The notes beneath the pieces were generated by a model that was not told where the DNA came from, searched no databases, and was given only the letters and a program-made list of their open reading frames with translations. A DNA stretch of 64,000 nt, from NCBI GenBank assembly GCA_963674835.2, contig CAXXKC010000001.1, positions 1-64,000 of the forward strand. Reading direction: 5' to 3'. The translations under genes and the position numbers were made by a program. Below are positions 34,334-43,134 of this stretch, one piece after another. The number at the start of each line of letters is the position of its first letter. Position 1 is the stretch's first letter. This DNA is from G963674835 sp963674835. Its GTDB lineage: Bacteria > Planctomycetota > Planctomycetia > Pirellulales > Thermoguttaceae.

Positions 34334-35902
34334 ATGCGTCGCGTGGAGATCTACGACACCACATTGCGAGACGGTGCCCAGGCCGAAGGGATCAGTTTCT
34401 CGCTTCAAGACAAGCTGCTGCTGACCCGGCGACTGGACGGTCTGGGGTTCGACTACATCGAGGGGGGCTATCCTGCCTCGAACGAGAAGGACTCGGAGTA
34501 CTTTGCGCAGATACAGGAACTGACGCTGAAGCACGCGAAGGTGTGTGCGTTCGGCATGACGCGCCGCAAGGGGATTGCGCTGGAAGAGGACGGTGGCCTG
34601 GCGGCATTGCTGGGGTCCGGCGCCTCGGTGATCACGATCGTGGGCAAGTCGTCGGTGTTTCAGGTCACGGAGGTGTTGCGTACGACGGTGGAAGAGAACC
34701 TGACGATGATCCGCGAGAGCGTCGCGCACCTGTGCCGGGCAGGCCGAACGGTGATCTTCGATGCGGAGCACTTCTTCGACGGCTGGAAGCAGGATCGAGA
34801 CTATGGGCTGGCGGCGTTGCAGGCCGCCGTCGAAGGCGGCGCGGGGCGCGTCGTGCTGTGCGATACCAACGGGGGCTCGATGCCTGAGGAGATCGGCCGG
34901 ATTACGGCCGAGGTCGTGGAGAAGCTGCCCGTGCCGGTGGGGATCCACTGCCACAATGATTGCGACATGGCGGTGGCCAACTCGCTGGCCGCGGTGGATG
35001 CAGGTGCCAGCCAGGTGCAGGGAACGATCAATGGATTCGGAGAGCGGTGCGGGAACGCCGACTTGATCGCAGTGATCGCAAATCTCGCGCTCAAGAAGCA
35101 AGGCTACGACCTGCTTCTGCCCGACTCGGTGGAGCATTTGACGGAGCTGTCGCGTTTTGTGTACGAGATGGTGAACATGAATTATCCGGCGCGGCAGCCG
35201 TTCGTCGGCAAGAGTGCGTTTGCACACAAAGGAGGAATGCACGTGAGCGGTGTGGCGAGGGTGACGGCGAGCTACGAACATGTCGACCCACAGTCCGTGG
35301 GAAACGAGCGGCGGGTGTTGGTTAGCGAGCTGTCGGGGCGCTCGAACATCGTGGCACGGACGACAAAGTACAACATTCAGCACGACCCGAAGCTCATGGA
35401 CAAGATTCTGGCCAAAGTGGTCTCGAAGGAGCATTCGGGCTACCAGTATGAGGCGGCCGAGGGGTCGTTCGACCTGCTGGTGAAGCAGTGCACGGGGGCG
35501 TTTCGGCCGCATTTCGAGCGGCTGAGCTACCATGTGAACGTCGAGAGCGGCCGCGACGGCAAGATCACGACCGAAGCAACGATCAAGCTGCGCGTGGGCG
35601 ACAGCGTTCGGCACGAGGTGGCCGAGGGCGACGGGCCGGTCAACGCGTTGGACGCGGCGATGCGAAAGGCGCTGAACGGCACGTTTCCGAACCTGGCGAA
35701 GATGCAACTGGTGGACTACAAGGTGCGCGTAATCAACTCGGAAGCCGCAACGGCCGCCGGCGTGCGCGTGGTGATCGAAAGCGCCGACGAGACCGATGTG
35801 TGGGGGACCGTCGGGGTAAGCGAGAACGTGATCGAGGCCAGTTGGATTGCGCTGGCCGACAGCTATGAGTACAAGTTGTGTAAGGATGAAGAGGACAAGT
35901 GA
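34334..35902 (+). CDS. cimA: (R)-citramalate synthase
   Basis: The 522-residue enzyme condenses pyruvate and acetyl-CoA to (R)-citramalate, the first step of the threonine-independent route to isoleucine. The TIM barrel starts VEIYDTTLRDGAQAEGISFS with the Arg-Asp pair. Metal ligands are in GIHCHNDCDMAVANS (HxH) and NGFGERCGNADL. KSAFAHKGGMHVSGV is the subdomain lid, and the C-terminal ~120 residues form a LeuA-type allosteric domain that usually binds isoleucine or leucine. Length (520-540) and the ALEEDGGLAALL and EGGYPASNEKDSEYF segments place it with CimA rather than LeuA. Transcription appears to be attenuated by the Val/Ile leader directly upstream; valS follows 180 bases downstream. 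Confidence 0.92.
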   Translation: MRRVEIYDTTLRDGAQAEGISFSLQDKLLLTRRLDGLGFDYIEGGYPASNEKDSEYFAQIQELTLKHAKVCAFGMTRRKGIALEEDGGLAALLGSGASVITIVGKSSVFQVTEVLRTTVEENLTMIRESVAHLCRAGRTVIFDAEHFFDGWKQDRDYGLAALQAAVEGGAGRVVLCDTNGGSMPEEIGRITAEVVEKLPVPVGIHCHNDCDMAVANSLAAVDAGASQVQGTINGFGERCGNADLIAVIANLALKKQGYDLLLPDSVEHLTELSRFVYEMVNMNYPARQPFVGKSAFAHKGGMHVSGVARVTASYEHVDPQSVGNERRVLVSELSGRSNIVARTTKYNIQHDPKLMDKILAKVVSKEHSGYQYEAAEGSFDLLVKQCTGAFRPHFERLSYHVNVESGRDGKITTEATIKLRVGDSVRHEVAEGDGPVNALDAAMRKALNGTFPNLAKMQLVDYKVRVINSEAATAAGVRVVIESADETDVWGTVGVSENVIEASWIALADSYEYKLCKDEEDK

Positions 35903-36006
35903 GGCGGCGGGACCGTTGGCAGCCCATGACCCGGGATGAGGGAAGTAGGGAAAGAGGAAGAGGTGCGGGACGTCTTTCCGGGATTTGGGCGGCGGGTTGC
36001 GGTTCT

Positions 36007-36054
36007 GTTATGCTGAAGCATAACCTACGGGATTGGTACGCATAACCTACGGGG
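36007..36054. repeat. GTTATGC-GCATAAC hairpin repeat, copy 1 with partial second copy
   Basis: GTTATGCTGAAGCATAAC is a 7-bp palindrome with a TGAA loop, followed by CTACGGG; the second half (GCATAACCTACGGGG) is repeated at 36040-36054. It lies just before valS. Other copies are at 41836, 44783, 44934 and 58415. Confidence 0.75.
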
Positions 36055-36083
36055 TTGATGAGGAGACTGGGGACACCAAGGTC

Positions 36084-39000
36084 ATGGCGAACAGAAGTGA
36101 ATCGGCGGAGCTTCCGAAACAGTACGATCATGCGGCTGCGCAGACGCGATGGTATGCGTTTTGGGAGGAAGAGGGTTACTTTCACAGCGAGCCGCGTGCG
36201 GATCGGAAGCCGTATACGATCGTGATTCCGCCGCCGAACGTGACCGGCGCACTCCACTTGGGTCACGCGCTGAACAACACGCTGCAAGACATCCTCATTC
36301 GCCAGAAACGCATGCAGGGTTTCGAGACGCTGTGGATGCCGGGGACCGACCACGCGGGCATCGCGACGCAAGCGGTCGTGGAGCGACGGCTCCTCTCGGA
36401 GGAGTCGAAGACCCGACATGACCTGGGCCGCGAAGGGCTGATCGCACGCATTTGGGCCTGGAAGAAGGACTACGAGGCGCGCATTCTCAGCCAGTTGAAG
36501 CAGATGGGGTGCAGTTGCGACTGGCAACGCACACGGTTCACGCTCGATCCGACGTGCGCACGGGCGGTGCGCCAGACGTTCTTCCGGATGTTCTGCGACG
36601 GATTGGTCTATCGTGGCAAGCGGCTGGTGAACTGGGACACGGCACTGCAGACGGCCGTGAGCGATGACGAGGTGTTCCACGAGACGGTGCCGGGAAACTT
36701 CTGGTACTTCCATTACAGGGTGATCAACCCGAAGCCGGGGGAGCCGCGGCAGGTGACGATCGCCACGACCCGGCCGGAGACGATGCTGGGCGATACGGCC
36801 GTGGCCGTGCATCCGGATCCGGCCGCCGCGTTGGAGAAGGCGGAAGCGGAGTTGCGGGCGCGGTTGGCTGCTGCGCCGAAGAAGATGAAGCCGGAGATTC
36901 AGGACGAGCTCGACGCGGTGGTCGAGCGGCGCGAAAGCGTGCTTCCGGAGTTGATCCGGCTGCGGGACATGGCGAGAGACGGGCGGCACGTGATGCTGCC
37001 GCTTTTGAATCGGCCGATTCCGCTCGTGGCCGACGAGTGGGCGAAGCCGGAGATGGGCACGGGGTGCGTGAAGATCACGCCGGCCCACGATCCGAACGAC
37101 TACGAGGTGGGGCTGCGCCATCGGCTGCCGATGCCGAACATTCTCAACCCGGACGGGACGCTCAACGAGAACGCCGGTCCGTACGAGGGCCAGACGGTTG
37201 CCAAGGCGCGGGCGGCTGTGGTGGCCGACCTGGACAAGCAGGGTCTGCTGGTGCAGGTGGAAGACCGAGAGATCGACCTGGCGCATTCCGATCGCTCCAA
37301 GACACCCATCGAGCCGTATTTGGCGGACCAATGGTTCGTGAGGATGGAGCAGTTGGCACAGACGGCGATGGACGCCGTAACCGACGGTCGCGTGAAGATC
37401 ATTCCGGAGCGCTATACGAAGGGATATCTGGACTGGCTGGGCGAGAAGCGCGATTGGCCGATCGGGCGCCAGCTTTGGTGGGGCCACCAGATTCCGATCT
37501 GGTACTGCAGTTCAGCGACGGAGGAGGAGCTGAAATCGGCGTTTGCCGGCCGCGACGACGTCGCTTGGCGTTGGGACGACGAGCACCGGCAATGGTGGAT
37601 CTGCGCGCGGCAGGAAGACCTGGCCGAGGATGCCGTGTCCGGGCACATGCTGGTGCGCGAGGAGGACGTGCTGGATACGTGGTTCAGCTCGGCGCTGTGG
37701 CCGCATTCGACGCTGGGCTGGCCGGAGAAGACCGCCGAGCTGGCGTACTACTATCCGACGAACGTGCTGATTACGAGTCGCGACATCATCACGCTGTGGG
37801 TGGCGAGGATGGTGCTGACCGGCCTGTACAACGTGGGCGAGGTGCCGTTCCACGACGTGTACATCCATCCGAAAATCCTGGACGCCTACGGCGAGGGAAT
37901 GTCGAAGTCGAAGGGGAACGGAGTGGATCCGGTCGACGTGATGGAGAAATTTGGAGCCGATTCGCTGCGCTTCGGGCTGACCTATCTGACGACGGAGACG
38001 CAGGACATCCGGATGCCTGTTGACTTCGAATGCCCTCATTGCGGAGCGATGGTCGAGCAGACGCGAGAGAACCGCATTCTCCCGCAGCTGACGTGCCGGC
38101 ACTGCAAAAAGGCCTTTTCGACGCAGTGGGCGGACAAGCCGGCCGACAAGGCGCTGCCGCGCGGCGCGGTGGTGAGCGATCGATTCGAGACGGCGCGCAA
38201 CTTCTGCAACAAGCTGTGGAACGCATCGCGGTTCGCGTTGATGAACCTGGAGGGCTATACCGCGGGCAAGGTGGCAGACGCGGATCTGACCGTGGAGGAC
38301 CGCTGGCTGCTGAGCCGGCTGACGACGGTTACGCAGCAGGTGACCGAATGCCTGACGGCGTACAAGTATGCCGATGCGGCGAGGCTGTTGTACGAGTTTG
38401 CATGGGACGAGTTCTGCAGCTTCTACGTCGAGATGGCGAAGTCGCGATTGCAGGACCGGATGGCCCGGACGATGGCGCAGAGGGTGTTGGCGCACGCGTT
38501 GGATACGCTTCTGCGGCTGTTGCACCCGATGATCCCGTTCCTAACGGAGGAGGTGTGGCAATTGTTGGGAGAAGTAGCGCCGCGGCGGGGCATCGATCGG
38601 CTGGAGGAGGCGACACCGAGCATCATGATTGCGGCATGGCCGACGGGCGACGCACGGTGGCGCGATGCGCGGATCGAAGACCAGTTTGTGCGGTTCCAAG
38701 AGGTGTTGCGGGCGATCCGGGAGGTGCGGAGCCGGCAGAATGTGCCGCCGAAGGAGCAGATCGACTTCATGATTCGCTGCGACGAGTCGGTGGTCGAGCT
38801 GTTGGAGCCGATGGAAGCGTATTTCCAGTCGATGGCCGGAGCGCGACCGGTCGCATGGGGTCCGGACGTTCAACCGCCGGTGCTCAGCGCGAGCGCGGCG
38901 ATGGTGGGGATCGAGGTGTTCGTGGACCTGGCCGGCGTGATCGATTTGGACGCGGAGATTGCCCGAAAGAAGCAGGAACTGGCGAAGCTGGAGAGCATGA

Positions 39001-39173
39001 TTCGCGGCAAGAACCAGAAGCTGGCGAACGAGGCGTTCGTGGCGAAGGCGCCGGAGGCGGTGGTGCAGAAAGAACGCGACGGGCTGCGGGAACTGGAAGA
39101 ACAGCGCGACGCGACGCTGGCCACGATCAACAGCCTGAGCACCATCCAACGCGGGGGCGCGTCGGCGGACTGA
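36084..39173 (+). CDS. valS: Valyl-tRNA synthetase
   Basis: The 1029-residue class I synthetase charges tRNA-Val. The ATP-binding HIGH motif is HLGHA (near residue 60, in PPPNVTGALHLGHALNNT) and the KMSKS motif is GMSKSKGNG (near 606). The editing CP1 domain carries ATTRPETMLGDTAVAVHP, and DTWFSSALWP precedes KMSKS. A zinc-ribbon insertion CPHC...CRHC (about residues 650-680) splits the region before the anticodon-binding domain. A C-terminal coiled coil (EIARKKQELAKLESMIRGKN) matches ValRS. I chose the ATG at 36084 because the frame extending upstream to 36033 is derived from the dispersed repeat. It follows cimA on the same strand. Confidence 0.97.
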   Translation: MANRSESAELPKQYDHAAAQTRWYAFWEEEGYFHSEPRADRKPYTIVIPPPNVTGALHLGHALNNTLQDILIRQKRMQGFETLWMPGTDHAGIATQAVVERRLLSEESKTRHDLGREGLIARIWAWKKDYEARILSQLKQMGCSCDWQRTRFTLDPTCARAVRQTFFRMFCDGLVYRGKRLVNWDTALQTAVSDDEVFHETVPGNFWYFHYRVINPKPGEPRQVTIATTRPETMLGDTAVAVHPDPAAALEKAEAELRARLAAAPKKMKPEIQDELDAVVERRESVLPELIRLRDMARDGRHVMLPLLNRPIPLVADEWAKPEMGTGCVKITPAHDPNDYEVGLRHRLPMPNILNPDGTLNENAGPYEGQTVAKARAAVVADLDKQGLLVQVEDREIDLAHSDRSKTPIEPYLADQWFVRMEQLAQTAMDAVTDGRVKIIPERYTKGYLDWLGEKRDWPIGRQLWWGHQIPIWYCSSATEEELKSAFAGRDDVAWRWDDEHRQWWICARQEDLAEDAVSGHMLVREEDVLDTWFSSALWPHSTLGWPEKTAELAYYYPTNVLITSRDIITLWVARMVLTGLYNVGEVPFHDVYIHPKILDAYGEGMSKSKGNGVDPVDVMEKFGADSLRFGLTYLTTETQDIRMPVDFECPHCGAMVEQTRENRILPQLTCRHCKKAFSTQWADKPADKALPRGAVVSDRFETARNFCNKLWNASRFALMNLEGYTAGKVADADLTVEDRWLLSRLTTVTQQVTECLTAYKYADAARLLYEFAWDEFCSFYVEMAKSRLQDRMARTMAQRVLAHALDTLLRLLHPMIPFLTEEVWQLLGEVAPRRGIDRLEEATPSIMIAAWPTGDARWRDARIEDQFVRFQEVLRAIREVRSRQNVPPKEQIDFMIRCDESVVELLEPMEAYFQSMAGARPVAWGPDVQPPVLSASAAMVGIEVFVDLAGVIDLDAEIARKKQELAKLESMIRGKNQKLANEAFVAKAPEAVVQKERDGLRELEEQRDATLATINSLSTIQRGGASAD

Positions 39174-39526
39174 CGCGGGAATCGAGCGACGGTTCGGCCG
39201 AGCCGTCGGGGCGCAGCGCGGGGGAGGAACCGGTCGGCATTGTGCCGAGATCTTCGCCGGTGGGACGGTTCCGGGGTCGGGAAGACCGTCCGGTTTTCGC
39301 TAAGAAAAGGGCGGTGCGGCCGCTTTACGCCCTCCCTCTAGAGCGCATTCGGCGTAATCGTAGCGTGTATTTCGCTTTCGGAACCGTGGAAATACGCCGC
39401 CGCGAACGCTACAGTTAAGTGCGACACGCACTAGCCGTCTCGGGCGGCAGAGCGCTATAATGGGGCTTTGGCGATGTTTCGTTCGTGAAACAGTCTTGTC
39501 GAATGCCTGTTGGCAAGGATACGGTC
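39174..39526. other. Intergenic stretch with 97-bp repeat
   Basis: Apart from the repeat at 39338-39434 I see a GC-rich spacer. The ribosome site of the next gene (AAGGA) is at about 39515-39519. Confidence 0.5.
39338..39434. repeat. 97-bp MITE-like repeat, copy B (inverted relative to the others)
   Basis: The element starts CTAGAGCGCATTCGGCGTAA and ends GTGCGACACGCACTAG, so CTAG stands at both edges and could be a target duplication or part of the terminus. Internal inverted pieces TAGCGTGTAT and the GAACGCTACAGTTAAG region match the other three copies at full length. Confidence 0.8.
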
Positions 39527-39931
39527 ATGCCCGTCCCGATGGAATTGTCTCGGATCATCATCAGCGAGATCAACGACAACCAGGTGATCTACCTGAAGGA
39601 GATCGACGGCCAGCGGACGTTTCCCATCTTGATCGGCATCTTCGAGGCGACGAGCATCGATCGGCGGGTGAAGGGGTATCCTTCGCCGCGGCCGTTGACA
39701 CACGACCTGATCGTCAGCGCGGTCGAGCAACTCGGGGGCAAGTTTCAGGACGTCGTGATCAGCGAGTTGAAGGAGCACACGTATTACGCAAAACTGCGCG
39801 TGCGCCAGGAGGGCGAGCTGATCGAGATCGACGCGCGGCCGTCCGACGCGATCGCCGTGGCCGTCACCTGCCAGCCGGCGTTGCCGATCTTCGTGAACGA
39901 AGAAGTGTTGAACGACGTGTTGGGGGATTGA
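39527..39931 (+). CDS. DUF151 / bifunctional nuclease domain protein
   Basis: The 134-residue protein is a single DUF151 domain: IIISEINDNQVIYLKEIDGQ, RTFPILIGIFEATSIDRRV, PRPLTHDLIVSAVEQLGGKF, and DARPSDAIAVAVTCQPALPIFV with the conserved R-P-S-D-A-I/A-x-A. Characterised members have weak DNase and RNase activity and plant ones act in basal defence; the bacterial role is not settled. I chose the ATG at 39527 because AAGGA is 7 bases upstream, rather than the in-frame ATG at 39485. It lies between valS and the convergent lysC. Confidence 0.88.
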   Translation: MPVPMELSRIIISEINDNQVIYLKEIDGQRTFPILIGIFEATSIDRRVKGYPSPRPLTHDLIVSAVEQLGGKFQDVVISELKEHTYYAKLRVRQEGELIEIDARPSDAIAVAVTCQPALPIFVNEEVLNDVLGD

Positions 39932-39941
39932 GCGGGGTGCG

Positions 39942-39966
39942 CACAGCCGGGGGCGGCTGTGCTACA
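39942..39966. repeat. CACAGCC hairpin repeat, copy 2
   Basis: Identical over 25 bases to the copy at 22319-22343. It stands between the convergent DUF151 and lysC genes and could serve as a bidirectional 3' hairpin. Confidence 0.8.
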
Positions 39967-39998
39967 CCGTGGCGGCGTCTTGGCGTCTGGGGTGGTGG

Positions 39999-41774
39999 TC
40001 AGACGATGACGTCGGCGAATTCGTGTCGGAGGACTTCGTGGGCTTCGGGGCCCCTGGCACCGTCGACCACGACGCTGATCTGCATTTCGCTGGTGCTGAT
40101 CATATCGACGTTGATTTCGGACGATGCCAGGCAGCGGAACAGGCGGCTGGCGACGGACGTGTGGCTGCGCATTCCGGTGCCGGAGACGGAGAGCTTGGCC
40201 ACTCGCGGGCAATGGTTGACCGCGGAGCAGTTGAACTCCTTGGCCAAACGGTTGCCGATCTGGAGGGCTCCGTCGAGTTCGGCGTGGGGAACGGTGAAGC
40301 TGAGTGCTGCCTGACCTTCGCGGCCGACACTTTGAACGATCATATCGACGATGATTCCGCCCGCGGCGACTTGCTCGAAGACCGAAGCGGCGAGGCCGGG
40401 CTGGTCGGGAACGCCGACGAGCGTGATGCGTGCCTGGGACTCGTCGAGCGAGATCCCTTCGATGAGCAGGTCTTCCATGCCCTGCATGCGGGCAACGATG
40501 TCGGCGGTGTTGTTCGTACCGCCAGCGGCCGGCTGCGAAGGCGATGGTTCGGTCGCGGGCGGCTCGACGTGAAGCTCGAAGGTTTCGTGCAGCGTGCGGA
40601 GCGCCTCGGTGGCGGACTCGCGGTCGACGAGTGCGGAGATTTTGATCTCGCTGGTGCTGATCATGAGGATGTTGATGCCCTTGGCCGAGAGGGCCTGGAA
40701 CATGCGTTCGGCCACGCCCGGCTGGGTGGCCATGCCGAGTCCGACGACGGAGACCTTGGAGACGTTGTCGTCGTAGGTGTAGCCGGCGGCACCGAGCTCG
40801 CGCACCGATTCCTCGACCGCTTTTAGGGTGGCGGGGAGGTCGTCGCGGAAGACAGTGAAGGAGATTTCGGCCTGACCGTTGGCGCCGACGTTCTGGACGA
40901 TCATGTCCATGGGGATGTTGCGGGCGGCAATTCGCGAGAAAACGGTCGTGGCGGCGCCGGGACGGTCGGGAACGCCGAGCAGCGTGAGCCGGGCTTCGTT
41001 CTTGACCAGGGCCGCACCACAGACGGGCTGCTGGGCAGACTCGGGCTCGGCCGTGATGAGCGTGCCCGGGTTGTCGCTGAAGCTGCTGCGGACGTGCACC
41101 GGAACGCCGAACTTCTTGGCAAACTCGATGGACCGATTGTGCATCACGCCGGCGCCGACGCTGGCCAGCTCGAGCATTTCGTCGTAGCTGATCTGCTTCA
41201 TCTGGCGGGCCTCCGGCAGGAGGCGAGGGTCGGTCGTGTAGACGCCGTCGACGTCGGTGAAGATCTCGGCGACGTCGGCGTGGAGGACGGCTGCCAGCGC
41301 GACGGCCGTGGTGTCGCTGCCGCCGCGTCCGAGCGTAGTGATGTTGAACGACTCGTCGACGCCCTGGAACCCGGCGGCGATGACGATCTTGCCTTCGTCG
41401 AGCGCCTTGCGGATTCGGTCGGCCGAGATGGACTGGATGCGGGCCTTGGTGTGCGTGCTGTCGGTGCGGATGCCCATCTGCGCGCCGGTGAGGCTGATCG
41501 CCTTGTGGCCGAGGGCGTCGATGGCCATGGCCATCAGGGCGACGCTGACTTGCTCGCCAGTGGAGAGGAGCATGTCCATTTCGCGGGCCGGCGGCTCGGT
41601 GTGGACCTGGTTGGCCAGGTCGATGAGCATATCGGTGTTGTGGCCCATGGCGCTGACGACGACCACGACCTGATTGCCTTCGTTTTGGGCGCGGATCGCC
41701 TTGCGAGCGGCCGCGAGGATTTTCTGGCTGTCGGCAACGCTGGTACCGCCGAATTTCTGGACGATGATTGGCAT
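39999..41774 (-). CDS. lysC: Aspartate kinase with duplicated ACT domains
   Basis: The 591-residue enzyme phosphorylates aspartate, the first step to lysine, methionine and threonine. The kinase core (residues 1-240) opens with IIVQKFGGTSVAD and has LTGAQMGIRTD, TTLGRGGSDTTAVALAA and FTDVDGVYTTDPR. Instead of one ACT pair it has two: residues ~265-420 (LLGVPDRPGAATTVFSRIA, VSVVGLGMATQPGVAERMF) and ~450-591 (LVGVPDQPGLAASVFEQVA, LSVSGTGMRSHTSVASRLF), divided by a low-complexity linker PATEPSPSQPAAGG. Four-ACT kinases are known from cyanobacteria and relatives and point to feedback by lysine and threonine together. It is the last gene of a hom, PGM-like kinase, lysC operon. Confidence 0.96.
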   Translation of the reverse strand: MPIIVQKFGGTSVADSQKILAAARKAIRAQNEGNQVVVVVSAMGHNTDMLIDLANQVHTEPPAREMDMLLSTGEQVSVALMAMAIDALGHKAISLTGAQMGIRTDSTHTKARIQSISADRIRKALDEGKIVIAAGFQGVDESFNITTLGRGGSDTTAVALAAVLHADVAEIFTDVDGVYTTDPRLLPEARQMKQISYDEMLELASVGAGVMHNRSIEFAKKFGVPVHVRSSFSDNPGTLITAEPESAQQPVCGAALVKNEARLTLLGVPDRPGAATTVFSRIAARNIPMDMIVQNVGANGQAEISFTVFRDDLPATLKAVEESVRELGAAGYTYDDNVSKVSVVGLGMATQPGVAERMFQALSAKGINILMISTSEIKISALVDRESATEALRTLHETFELHVEPPATEPSPSQPAAGGTNNTADIVARMQGMEDLLIEGISLDESQARITLVGVPDQPGLAASVFEQVAAGGIIVDMIVQSVGREGQAALSFTVPHAELDGALQIGNRLAKEFNCSAVNHCPRVAKLSVSGTGMRSHTSVASRLFRCLASSEINVDMISTSEMQISVVVDGARGPEAHEVLRHEFADVIV

Positions 41775-41777
41775 GGG

Positions 41778-41830
41778 TTGGTCAGTGGTTGGTGAGTGGT
41801 GGTTAGTGGTTAGTGGGTAGTGAGTAGTCG
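41778..41830. repeat. GTGAGTGGT-type simple-sequence stretch
   Basis: Degenerate tandem units of the kind GGTTAGTGG and GTAGTGAGTAGT fill the spacer just before lysC. A similar stretch is at 54993-55055. Confidence 0.7.
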
Positions 41831-41835
41831 TGGTT

Positions 41836-41860
41836 GTTATGCCGAAGCATAACCTACGGG
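41836..41860. repeat. GTTATGC-GCATAAC hairpin repeat, copy 2
   Basis: GTTATGCCGAAGCATAAC then CTACGGG. On the minus strand its CCGTAG provides the TAG stop of the gene ending at 41854. Confidence 0.75.
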
Positions 41861-43059
41861 GTGCCGATGAAGTGGGACATGAGTCTCCAGCCTTCGGGGA
41901 AGGCGAGACTCGATGCGGCTGCGGTGATGTCGTCGTAGGCCTTGGCGGCGTCGGGCTCGATGCCGGTGCCGGCCAAGGCGAAGGGAACGTAGCCGTGGCT
42001 GTGGGTCTTGGTCCGCAGCGGAGTGGGATGATCGGGGCTGACGAGAATGCGGTAGTCGCCCTGGGAACGTAGCGCGTCGTGGACGGGCGCGACGATGTGG
42101 CGGTCGATTTCTTCGAGCGCTTTGACTTTGGCTTTGGTGTTGCCTTCGTGCGAGGCTTCGTCGGTCGCTTCGACGTGGACACAGACGAGGTCGACGTCGG
42201 CCAGCGCCTGGACCGCGTAGCGTCCCTTGGCGGCATAGTCGGTGTCGATATAACCTGTGGCGCCGGGGACCTCGATGCGCCGCCAGCCCAACAGGGTCGC
42301 CAGGCCGCGAAGGAGATCGACGGCGGTGATCATGGCGCCCTGTTTGCCGTAGACGTCGGCGAAGGGGGTGAGGCTGGGCATGCTTCCCAGCCCCCAGAGC
42401 CAGATGTTCGTGGCGGGAGGCTTGCCCTGGCCGCGGCGGGCCTCGTTCACGGGGTGGTCGGCGAAGACGGCGACGCTATCGCTCATGAGCTGGTTCAGAA
42501 CGTCGCTGCCTGGACCGCGGGGGTAGTCGTCGATGACCGACTTGTCGGTCAGGTCGTGGGGCGGCGTCGTTCGCGTGTCGGGCGAGAAGGGTGCCGGTTG
42601 GTCGCTTCCGCGGTAGACCAGCAGGTTGCGGTAGCTGACGCCGGGAAAGAACTGCCACCGGTCCGAGCCCGAGTGGCTTTGTACGGCGGCGATCAGCTCG
42701 GCGGCCTCTTCGCTGGAGATGTGACCCGCGGTGAAGCTCTTCATGATCTGGTCTTGGATGGTCACCAGATTGCAGCGGATGGCCCAGTCTTCGGGGTCGA
42801 GGGCGATGCCCTGCGCGGCGGCTTCCAACGGCGCGCGGCCGGTGAAATGCTCCAAGGGGTTGTAGCCCAGCAGGCTGAGGTTGGCCACGTCGGAGCCAGG
42901 CGGGAGAGAATGGGGAACGTTGTCGGCGCGGCCGATTACGCCAGCGGCGACCACGGCATCCATGGCCGGCACTTCGGCCGCCTGCAACGGCGTGCGGTTG
43001 CCGAGCGACTCTTGCGGTTCGTCGGCACAGCCGTCGGGAATGATGATGGCGTATTTCAT
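41854..43059 (-). CDS. PGM-superfamily phosphotransferase, probable alternative homoserine kinase (annotated elsewhere as cofactor-independent phosphoglycerate mutase)
   Basis: The 401-residue protein belongs to the archaeal-type, 2,3-bisphosphoglycerate-independent phosphoglycerate mutase group (alkaline-phosphatase superfamily). The metal-binding start IIIPDGCADEP, SDVANLSLLGYNPLEHFTGRAPLEA and the second site region VHVEATDEASHEG...VSPDHPTPL are clear. A subfamily of these proteins has been proposed to be a homoserine kinase replacing ThrB. Here it lies between homoserine dehydrogenase and aspartate kinase, all on one strand with gaps of 75 and 79 bases, which fits that proposal better than glycolysis. 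Activity on homoserine is inferred from context. The stop codon lies in a dispersed repeat. Confidence 0.85.
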   Translation of the reverse strand: MKYAIIIPDGCADEPQESLGNRTPLQAAEVPAMDAVVAAGVIGRADNVPHSLPPGSDVANLSLLGYNPLEHFTGRAPLEAAAQGIALDPEDWAIRCNLVTIQDQIMKSFTAGHISSEEAAELIAAVQSHSGSDRWQFFPGVSYRNLLVYRGSDQPAPFSPDTRTTPPHDLTDKSVIDDYPRGPGSDVLNQLMSDSVAVFADHPVNEARRGQGKPPATNIWLWGLGSMPSLTPFADVYGKQGAMITAVDLLRGLATLLGWRRIEVPGATGYIDTDYAAKGRYAVQALADVDLVCVHVEATDEASHEGNTKAKVKALEEIDRHIVAPVHDALRSQGDYRILVSPDHPTPLRTKTHSHGYVPFALAGTGIEPDAAKAYDDITAAASSLAFPEGWRLMSHFIGTP

Positions 43060-43134
43060 TCAGGGTTCCCTGGGAATTGGCGCCGGCCAGTGGCGGTGTC
43101 GGGGTTGATGGATTGCGTGTGTTGAGGCGGCGCG

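Noticed and set aside
36033..36083. Earlier GTG start for valS
   Set aside because: The added residues (VRITYGVDEETG) are encoded by the dispersed GCATAACCTACGGGG repeat.
34268..37487. Long minus-strand frames over cimA and valS
   Set aside because: Antisense shadows of two clearly recognisable genes; no start sites or domains.
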